This document shows positions 1 through 5,500 of a stretch of 9,389 nucleotides of DNA, piece by piece; within the stretch, counting starts at the first letter, position 1; each line of letters opens with the position of its first letter. A program made the translations under genes and the position numbers. Source of the DNA: Candidatus Omnitrophota bacterium (GTDB lineage Bacteria; Omnitrophota; 4484-213); NCBI GenBank assembly GCA_030639955.1, contig DAOWKH010000010.1, positions 1 through 9,389 of the forward strand, given 5' to 3'. Under the pieces are notes generated by a model. That model worked only from the letters and a program-made list of their open reading frames with translations, ran no database searches and was not told the origin of the DNA.

Positions 1-22
1 AATTGAAAATTAATTAAATGCC

Positions 23-59
23 CGTCCTCCGCAGTAGCAGGCTACTGCTACGGAGGATG
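23..59. repeat. GC-rich hairpin with a 3-base bulge
   Basis: The arms 23-31 and 51-59 pair (one G-T wobble), as do 32-38 (CAGTAGC) and 41-47 (GCTACTG); bases 48-50 form a bulge. No run of T follows on either strand, so it is not a standard intrinsic terminator. It looks like a small dispersed palindrome sitting in AT-rich DNA, although no second copy is present in this window. Confidence 0.6.
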
Positions 60-74
60 GAAAAATTAACTGAA

Positions 75-99
75 AATTGATAATTGGTAATTGATAATT
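75..99. repeat. 25-base AT-rich repeat, copy 1 (inverted relative to 6688-6712)
   Basis: Two 11-base units (AATTGATAATT) are separated by GGT. The reverse complement of the whole 25 bases occurs exactly at 6688-6712, just upstream of rpoC, and identity stops at both ends. An exact match of this length shows that the repeat family is dispersed rather than chance AT richness, although low complexity lowers its weight. Confidence 0.75.
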
Positions 100-124
100 A
101 TATCTGTAGTTTGCAATTTAAAGA

Positions 125-140
125 ACTCTCTACTCTCTAC
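125..140. repeat. 7-base tandem repeat around the rpsC stop
   Basis: Two exact copies of ACTCTCT (125-131 and 132-138) plus a partial third. On the coding strand this reads AGTAGAG repeated, and it supplies the TAG stop and the last codons of rpsC. It resembles the 7-base tandem repeat inside rpoC in unit length but not in sequence. Confidence 0.7.
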
Positions 141-849
141 TTTTACTATTTGGCTTTCTACGAGAATAAGCAGGTCTCTTCAAATGTCTGTTATCGGAGC
201 CAGAAGAACTTTGGTTTAACTTCTTACTAATCTCTTCCCCTTTATAAACCCATACCTTTACTCCGATTATGCCATAAGTAGTGCGGGCTTCCCAAAATCC
301 ATAATCGATACTCGCCTTAAAAGTATGCAAAGGAATTTTCCCCTGTCGATATCCCTGGCTGCGAGCAATCTCTGCCCCGGCTAATCTCCCTGCGCAAACT
401 ATTCTTATTCCCTTCGCCCCCCGACTCAAAGCTGAGCTAAGCGCCCTCTTCATTGCCCGGCGAAAGGGGATTCGTTTCTCTAACTGGAGAGCTACTCCTT
501 CAGCAATTAATTGGGCATCTGTTTCTATTTCTTTTGTTTCTTTTATATCAATATAAACATCTCTTTTTACCAAATTGTAAATATCTTCTTTTAAGCGGTC
601 AATCTCCTGCCCTTTTCTGCCAATAATTATTCCTGCCCTGGCCGGGTAAATATCAATTTTAACCTTATCGCCAAGGCGGCTTATCTCAATTTTAGAGATC
701 CCGCTACGCAACAGTTTCTTTTTAATATACCTGCGGATAATTATATCCTCATAAAGAAACTGGGCGTATTGCTTTTTACTAAACCACTTTGACCGCCACT
801 GTTTGGTCAGAATCAAACGATTGCTTAAAGGTAATACCTTTTGTCCCAT
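130..849 (-). CDS. rpsC: 30S ribosomal protein S3
   Basis: S3 lies at the mRNA entry side of the small subunit head. The 239 residues match the family length (E. coli 233). The N terminus is MGQKVLPLSNRLILTKQW, where most bacteria have GQKVHPIGFRLG, so the usual His-6 is Leu. A type-2 KH domain follows, with its GxxG loop in IIIGRKG (74-80). The C-terminal S3 domain includes GAKGIRIVCAGRLAGAEIAR and, near 200, TYGIIGVKVWVYKGE. The last 30 residues are basic and low in complexity. The ATG at 847-849 is preceded by GAGGAG at 857-862, and an in-frame TAA lies directly upstream, so the start is well fixed. The TAG stop lies in a 7-base tandem repeat. The gene is separated from the preceding gene by 322 bases of repeats, so it may depend on read-through or on its own promoter. 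Confidence 0.97.
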   Translation of the reverse strand: MGQKVLPLSNRLILTKQWRSKWFSKKQYAQFLYEDIIIRRYIKKKLLRSGISKIEISRLGDKVKIDIYPARAGIIIGRKGQEIDRLKEDIYNLVKRDVYIDIKETKEIETDAQLIAEGVALQLEKRIPFRRAMKRALSSALSRGAKGIRIVCAGRLAGAEIARSQGYRQGKIPLHTFKASIDYGFWEARTTYGIIGVKVWVYKGEEISKKLNQSSSGSDNRHLKRPAYSRRKPNSKSRE

Positions 850-856
850 TTAGTTT

Positions 857-862
857 CTCCTC
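857..862 (-). promoter_or_regulatory. Ribosome binding site of rpsC
   Basis: GAGGAG on the minus strand, seven bases before the ATG at 847-849. It fixes the rpsC start and contrasts with rplV and rpoC, which have no visible Shine-Dalgarno sequence. Confidence 0.85.
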
Positions 863-867
863 AATGA

Positions 868-894
868 GACCATCCGCCTGAGGCGGATATGGTC
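868..894. repeat. Palindrome with TCCGCC/GGCGGA core
   Basis: GACCA (868-872) pairs with TGGTC (890-894), and TCCGCC (873-878) pairs with GGCGGA (882-887), with a 3-base loop and a 2-base bulge at 888-889. It would form a stable hairpin in the mRNA just upstream of the rpsC ribosome binding site. No T-tract follows. Confidence 0.75.
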
Positions 895-899
895 GAATT

Positions 900-919
900 C
901 CTGCCTGCCGTCAGGCAGG
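900..919. repeat. Perfect 8-bp hairpin, CCTGCCTG/CAGGCAGG
   Basis: The arms 900-907 and 912-919 are perfect inverted copies around a 4-base loop (CCGT). It lies five bases beyond the previous palindrome. No T-tract follows on either strand, so a terminator role is not supported. It looks like a dispersed repeat. Confidence 0.8.
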
Positions 920-942
920 GATCCCGCCTTTCCTTACTCGCC

Positions 943-956
943 GTGCCCGTAGGGTA
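943..956. repeat. Repeat piece GTGCCCGTAGGGTA, also found in the rpoC insertion
   Basis: The same sequence with one extra T occurs at 4991-5005 inside the rpoC coding region. It lies within a block that ends in AAGCGAAGCGAAGG. The shared piece links this intergenic repeat material to the insertion in rpoC. Confidence 0.6.
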
Positions 957-1042
957 AGCGAAGCGAAGGATAGTCTTTTATTTGCCCTTTTCATTTATCG
1001 CAGAGAATTTTAGAACATTTTATGAGACGGGATATATACATT

Positions 1043-1048
1043 ATTATA
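1043..1048 (-). promoter_or_regulatory. Possible -10 box ahead of rpsC
   Basis: TATAAT on the minus strand, about 195 bases upstream of the rpsC start. No good -35 box is seen at the right spacing, and the surroundings are AT-rich, so a chance match is quite possible. A promoter here would let rpsC and downstream genes escape dependence on read-through from the exported-protein gene. Confidence 0.2.
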
Positions 1049-1139
1049 GTATGTCTGAATTATTTTCTACTTTCTTCTGTCTTTTTACTCCTCTGGCGGG
1101 CAGCACAGAACCGCTAAGGCGCAAAAAAGAAATACATCT

Positions 1140-1160
1140 ATTCCAAACCCGCATTGGAAT
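1140..1160 (-). terminator. Weak terminator-like hairpin after the exported-protein gene
   Basis: A perfect 7-bp stem, ATTCCAA/TTGGAAT, with a 7-base loop begins 11 bases after the TGA of the exported-protein gene. On the minus strand a T-rich stretch follows, but only after about ten bases (six Ts at 1123-1128), and the stem is AT-rich. Partial attenuation before rpsC is possible; a full terminator is unlikely. Confidence 0.2.
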
Positions 1161-1171
1161 TAGGTTGCTTA

Positions 1172-1756
1172 TCAGTATTCAATCTTACAACAGCGAGCAT
1201 AGAAATTGCACGTGCTCAATGTGCACGCAAACGAGCCAAACACGTTGGTTGATACACAAACTCCCGCGTCATAAAAAGCACAAACTTCATCGCCTGTAGC
1301 CGTTACGCCTGTGCAAGAACCAGAATATTTCTCTGTACAACTTAATATGCCCTCTCCTCCCCCACTTCCCCTCACCTCATAGATTGTATCACTATCACTT
1401 GGCCAACCATCCTTAAAATCAAACTGATGATTGGGATCACCACCATGGCCATCAGAGGTATCCTTGAAGATAACTATATCATTATAGTTGATATCTATTT
1501 TCTCCTTTGTGCCAGCGAAATCATTGTTGATTTTCCATCCTTCAGTTACTGTTTGTCCACATCCTCCTTCTGGTATCGGTTTTCTCCCAATACAAACCAT
1601 CAACCCTGCCGCTCCCCACTTTTCACACTGGCTACCTATTGGGGTTATGATTGTGCGGATGGTTATTTCATCTCCATAAGAAAAAGAAGTGGAGAGCAGC
1701 GAGGAGAGAGTAGCGAGAAAAAATAAAAGAGCGAAAACCGAAGAGAGCTTTTTCAT
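1172..1756 (-). CDS. Exported cysteine-rich protein of unknown function inside the ribosomal operon
   Basis: I do not recognise this 194-residue protein. The N terminus looks like a Sec signal peptide: MKKLSSVFALLFFLATLSS, then a Ser-rich stretch and a plausible cleavage near SFSYG (residues 24-28). No lipobox cysteine follows, and no second membrane segment is evident. The mature part has 11 cysteines: C44, C55, C66, C140, C148, C159, C167, C178, C183, C189 and C190. The last eight fall in the final 55 residues, which suggests a disulfide-bonded C-terminal domain. The middle (about 74-130) has few cysteines and is rich in Asp, Gly and aromatic residues, including DGHGGDPNHQFDF. The ATG at 1754-1756 overlaps the rplV stop (ATGA) and has GGAGG at 1761-1765, so it is probably coupled to L22 synthesis. 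That overlap, the signal peptide and the strand favour it strongly over the antisense open frames. A secreted or periplasmic location is inferred; the function is unknown. Confidence 0.85.
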   Translation of the reverse strand: MKKLSSVFALLFFLATLSSLLSTSFSYGDEITIRTIITPIGSQCEKWGAAGLMVCIGRKPIPEGGCGQTVTEGWKINNDFAGTKEKIDINYNDIVIFKDTSDGHGGDPNHQFDFKDGWPSDSDTIYEVRGSGGGEGILSCTEKYSGSCTGVTATGDEVCAFYDAGVCVSTNVFGSFACTLSTCNFYARCCKIEY

Positions 1757-2139
1757 TTTGCCTCCATTTTTAATTTTTGGTTTGTATTTTTGATTTTATT
1801 TTTGATATTTCTATCCACTTCTACATACAAATGTACTGTGCGGTGCAATATCGGTGTTGCCCTGCCCATTGCCCTTGGTTTAAACCTCTTTAGGCGTGGG
1901 CCATCGTCGGCAGCTATCTTGGTAATATAAATATCTTTGGGGTTTATTTCTTTCTCCTTTTGCTGGGCATTGCTGATTGCTGATTTTAAAACCTTTTGGA
2001 CACAATAGACCGCCCCTTTGTTTGTATTCTCTAATATCGCTAAAGCTTTGTCTGCTCTCTCTCCCCGAATTAGGTCAATGACCTTTCTTATTTTATAAGG
2101 GCTTCCCTTTAAGTATTTTCCTTTTGCTGAAGCAAGCAT
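1753..2139 (-). CDS. rplV: 50S ribosomal protein L22 with a repeat-encoded C-terminal tail
   Basis: L22 binds 23S rRNA and its beta hairpin lines the peptide exit tunnel. The 128 residues include the family core: KGSPYKIRKVIDLIRG (11-26), VLKSAISNAQQ (50-60), and the hairpin region GPRLKRFKPRAMGRATPILH (80-99). The family normally ends near VEVDR (110). Residues 111-128 are lysine- and asparagine-rich and are encoded by AT-rich repeat of the same kind as the rpoC tail. The ATG at 2137-2139 is the only sensible start, because an in-frame TGA lies directly upstream. No Shine-Dalgarno sequence is visible, and a perfect 8-bp hairpin begins 13 bases upstream of the start. The stop TGA at 1753-1755 overlaps the ATG of the following gene. 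In typical operons rpsC follows directly, but here a gene for an exported protein intervenes. Confidence 0.96.
   Translation of the reverse strand: MLASAKGKYLKGSPYKIRKVIDLIRGERADKALAILENTNKGAVYCVQKVLKSAISNAQQKEKEINPKDIYITKIAADDGPRLKRFKPRAMGRATPILHRTVHLYVEVDRNIKNKIKNTNQKLKMEAK
1757..1809. repeat. AT-rich repeat coding for the L22 tail
   Basis: Imperfect units around ATTTTTGAT and ATTTTTAAT. It encodes residues 111-128 of L22, beyond the usual family end. The 13 bases at 1798-1810 (ATTTTTGATATTT) recur exactly and in the same orientation at 2599-2611, at the 3' end of rpoC. Confidence 0.7.
1761..1765 (-). promoter_or_regulatory. Ribosome binding site of the exported-protein gene
   Basis: GGAGG on the minus strand, four bases before the ATG at 1754-1756, inside the last codons of rplV. 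Together with the ATGA overlap it supports active, coupled translation of the exported-protein gene. Confidence 0.8.
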
Positions 2140-2152
2140 TCAATGAGTACGT

Positions 2153-2180
2153 AATTTGCGGAACGCAGTGAACGCAAATT
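2153..2180. repeat. Hairpin AATTTGCG/CGCAAATT before rplV
   Basis: A perfect 8-bp stem (2153-2160 with 2173-2180) around a 12-base loop. The region also contains the direct repeat GAACGC twice, at 2161 and 2170. It begins 13 bases upstream of the rplV ATG, where a ribosome binding site would be expected. Confidence 0.75.
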
Positions 2181-2190
2181 GCTGTGCGAA

Positions 2191-2255
2191 TTGAACCCCC
2201 ACCACTTTTCCGCTTTGGTTAAGCATCCTGAAAAAGTGGTGGGGGGTAAGTTCAA
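2191..2255. repeat. Long hairpin in the rpsS-rplV spacer
   Basis: CCCCACCACTTTT (2197-2209) pairs perfectly with AAAAGTGGTGGGG (2232-2244), and TTGAAC (2191-2196) pairs with GTTCAA (2250-2255) beyond a 5-base bulge. This gives 19 paired positions around a 22-base loop. No T-tract follows on the minus strand. It is the strongest inverted repeat in the window. Confidence 0.85.
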
Positions 2256-2259
2256 CTAA

Positions 2260-2294
2260 ACAATTTAGCTTCGGCTTTCACCTCGCTAAATTGT
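2260..2294. repeat. Hairpin ACAATTTAGC/GCTAAATTGT after rpsS
   Basis: A perfect 10-bp stem (2260-2269 with 2285-2294) around a 15-base loop, starting 9 bases after the rpsS stop. With the two neighbouring hairpins it fills almost the whole spacer. Confidence 0.8.
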
Positions 2295-2302
2295 AGTTTC
2301 AC

Positions 2303-2587
2303 TTATTTCTTATCCTTTGCCTTTTCTGTCTTTGAACCGTGTTTCCTAAAGATACGCGTAGGAGCAAATTCGCCTAATTTATATCCTACCATATTTTCAG
2401 AAACAAACACCGGAATAAATCTTTTCCCATTATGGACAAGAAAAGTACATCCTATAAACTCCGGAATTATTGTTGAGCGACGCGACCAGGTCTTAATCGC
2501 CTTCTTTTCTCTGCTATTCTTTGCTCTATTTACTTTCTCTAATAACCTACTATCTACATAGGGTCCTTTTTTAATTGAGCGACTCAT
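2303..2587 (-). CDS. rpsS: 30S ribosomal protein S19
   Basis: S19 sits in the head of the small ribosomal subunit, where it pairs with S13 and contacts the A-site region. The 94 residues match the normal family length (E. coli 92). The family signatures are in order: MSRSIKKGPYVDSRLLEKV at the N terminus, IKTWSRRSTIIPEFIG at about 31-46, VHNGKRFIPVFVSENMVGYK at about 51-70, and LGEFAPTRIFRKHG near the C terminus, followed by a short lysine-rich tail. The ATG at 2585-2587 overlaps the rpoC TGA in an ATGA arrangement and has GAGGAAGG at 2591-2598 just upstream, so translation is probably coupled to rpoC. In the standard S10 operon rplB precedes this gene, and no rplB is visible here. The spacer downstream to rplV is unusually long (163 bases) and carries three hairpins. 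Confidence 0.98.
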   Translation of the reverse strand: MSRSIKKGPYVDSRLLEKVNRAKNSREKKAIKTWSRRSTIIPEFIGCTFLVHNGKRFIPVFVSENMVGYKLGEFAPTRIFRKHGSKTEKAKDKK

Positions 2588-5500
2588 ATCCCTTCCTCAT
2601 TTTTGATATTTAATTTTTGATTTTTGATTTTTTTGAATCCTGTCCCTGCCGGGATAAGGTGACCCATAATTACATTCTCCTTCAAGCCCAATAAATTATC
2701 TCGTTTTCTGCCTATGCTGGCTTCGCTGAGAATACGGGTAGTCTCTTGAAAACTGGCGGCGGAAATAAAACTTTCGGTAGTTAAAGAAGAACGGGTAATC
2801 CCCAGCAAAACTAAAGAGGCCTGAGCTAAGCGTTTATTTTTCTTGCGCATCTTTTGATTCTCTGCCTCAAATGCAAAGCGGTCTACCTGCGAACCAACTA
2901 AAAATTTGGTGTCCCCGGGATCCTCTATCTTCACTTTTTTCAGCATCTGGCGAATAATTGTTTCGATATGCTTGTCATTAATCTCTACCCCTTGAAGACG
3001 ATAAACCTCCTGGACCTCATTTACCAGATATTCCTGCAATCTTTTAAAACCCGAAACCTTCAAGATGTCTTGTAAAACAATAGGTCCGTCAGTAAGTTGT
3101 TGTCCGGCAGTGACATGGTCTCCGCGATAGACATCTAAACGCTTGCCATGGGGGATAAGATATTCCTTTTTAGTCCCCGCCGGGTTACTAATTATAATCT
3201 TCCTTTCCCCTCGCACAGATTCTTCTAATTCCACAACTCCATCAATCTCGGAAATAATCGCCGGGTCTTTTGGCTGGCGGGCTTCAAAGAGCTCGGCCAC
3301 GCGCGGCAGACCTCCGGTAATATCCTTGGTTTTGGAAATCCCGCGGGGGATCTTAGCTAAAAGGTCGCCGCTGCGCACCTGCTGGCCGTTCCCGACAGCA
3401 ATATGCGCCTGCGCTGGAAGAGGATAAAAGGCGAGGATCTCTCCTTTTCTATTTTGAATAATAATCTGCGGATGCAGGTCCTCCCTTTTATAATCAACTA
3501 TTACCCGTTCAGTTACGCCGGTAGAAGGATTTCTTGCCTCGTGCATAGTTATACCCTTGTTTATGTCTTCAAATCTCACTTTCCCTTTTACCTCTGTTAA
3601 TATTGGCAGATTATAAGGGTCCCATTTAGCTGCTATCTTCCCTTTCTCTACTTCTTTATTCTCAGGTTCTATTATCGCTCCTAACGGAATAACATGTTTC
3701 TCTAATTCCCGGCCTTCTTTGTCCTGAATGCTTATCTGTCCAGATCGACTAAGAACAATCAAATTTCCTTCGCGCCTCTTGGCAGTCTTTAAATTATGAT
3801 ATTTAACGAGCCCTTTGTTTTTGACCTTAATAAAAGAGCGCTCGACTATCCGACTGGCTGTTCCTCCAATATGGAATGTTCTAAGAGTTAATTGCGTCCC
3901 TGGTTCTCCAATGGACTGAGCAGCAATAATCCCCACCGCCTCTCCTAACTCCACTGGCTTGCCGGTAGCCAAATTTCGACCATAACATTTAGCGCAAACC
4001 CCCCGTTTTGCCTCGCAAGTCAGGACACTCCTAATCCTTATCTTCTCAATTCCCGCCTTTTCAATCTCATCGGCCATATCTTCATTAATCTCTTGATTGG
4101 TCTCTACAATTACCTTATCGTTTACTACATTGACAATCCTATCCACAGCAACCCTGCCTATTATCCTCTCTTTCAAGCTGGTTACAATCTTATCTCCTTC
4201 AATAATAGCGGAAACAAAAATTCCGTTGAGAGTTCCGCAATCCTCCTCTATAACAATCACATCCTGAGCCACATCAACAAGGCGCCGGGTTAAATAACCT
4301 GCATCAGCGGTCTTGAGAGCAGTGTCAGCCAATCCCTTGCGTCCACCGTGGGTAGAGATAAAATACTCGAGCACAGTAAGCCCTTCCCGAAAATTAGCAA
4401 TGATCGGATTCTCGATAATCTCTCCCGAGGGTTTAGCCATCAATCCCCTCATTCCTGCCAATTGTCTAATTTGTTGTTTAGAGCCGCGCGCCCCGGAGTC
4501 GGCCATCATAAACAATGAATTGAAATCTCCCAAGCCATTAAATGTCAAATCAGCAACCTCATCGCTGGTGCGCGTCCAGATATCAATGAGTTTATTATGC
4601 CTTTCTCCATTAGTGATCAACCCTTTCTGGTACTGCCTGTCAATCTCGCTGAGTTTCTCTTTTGTTTTCTCTATATATCCCTCTTTTTGAGGGGGAATCT
4701 TTACATCATCAATAGCAATGGAAATCCCGGAAAGAGTAGCGTATCTAAATCCTATTTCTTTCAAGCGGTCTAAAAGAAGCACGGTTTGCTCGTGTCCGAA
4801 TTTACGCAAGCAAGTAGAAATTATCTCTTTCATTTTAGATTTATCAACGACTTCATTAATAAACTCAAATCCTTCAGGGAGAACTTGGTTGAACAAAACC
4901 CTGCCCACGGTTGTGGTAATTAAATTCGGTGTTCGGTTTTCGGTTTTTGGTTTTCGGTCTTTTGCTTTTTCATCTTCTGGTGACTTGCCTGTGCCCGTTA
5001 GGGTATGACTTGTGACTTGTGACTTGTAGTTAATTTTTATCCAGGAATGCAAATCGATTCTCTCATTTTGAAAAGCAGTAATTACTTCTTCTAAATTACT
5101 AAAAGCAGAAATCCTCTCTGACTTTTTCTTATTGTATTTTGACTTAGTTAAATAATAACAACCCAGAGCCATATCCTGAGAAGGAACAGTAATCGGTTTA
5201 CCATTAGCCGGGGAAAGAATATTGCTGGCTGATAATATCAATAGGCGCAACTCTGTTTGGGCCTCGATAGACAAAGGAATATGAATAGCCATCTGGTCAC
5301 CATCAAAATCGGCGTTAAATGCAGTACATACTAAGGGGTGAATGCGAATCGCATCTCCTTCTGTAAGTAGAGGTTGAAATGCCTGAATTCCTAAACGATG
5401 CAAAGTAGGAGCGCGGTTTAATAAAACCGGATGTTCTTTAATCACCTCTTCTAAAATATCCCACACCTCTTGACGCACCTTTTCTACCATTTTTCGGGCG

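Larger units (their letters stand above)
1..129. other. Gene-free left margin downstream of rpsC
   Basis: There is no open frame of note here. rplP would be expected next but is not visible, so the spacer after rpsC is at least 129 bases, long for an S10 operon. It holds a GC-rich hairpin (23-59) between AT-rich repeat segments made of variants of AATTGAAAATT and AATTGATAATT. Confidence 0.7.
850..1171. other. 322-base repeat-rich spacer between the exported-protein gene and rpsC
   Basis: No supported gene lies here; the plus-strand open frame starting at 982 runs antisense into the exported-protein gene and shows no family signature. From rpsC outward the spacer holds the rpsC ribosome binding site, two strong palindromes (868-894 and 900-919), a repeat piece shared with the rpoC insertion (943-956), an AT-rich stretch with a TATAAT box (1043-1048), and a short hairpin just after the exported-protein stop (1140-1160). 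The region reads like several layered intergenic repeats. Confidence 0.7.

Noticed and set aside
97..102. TATAAT on the minus strand downstream of rpsC
   Set aside because: The only -35-like hexamer (TTGCAA) is about 8 bases away, too close, and the region is AT-rich repeat.
982..1299. Plus-strand open frame of 105 codons
   Set aside because: It covers repeat-rich spacer and runs antisense into the exported-protein gene. No ribosome binding site or family signature is visible.
1427..1726. Plus-strand open frame of 99 codons antisense to the exported-protein gene
   Set aside because: The minus-strand frame has a signal peptide, GGAGG and an ATGA overlap with rplV; this one has none of these and is a shadow.
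2191..2255. Intrinsic terminator between rpsS and rplV
   Set aside because: The stem is strong, but no T-tract follows on the minus strand, and termination here would cut off rplV and rpsC.
4313..4690. Plus-strand open frame of 125 codons within rpoC
   Set aside because: It is antisense to conserved beta' sequence, and its length follows from the codon composition of rpoC.
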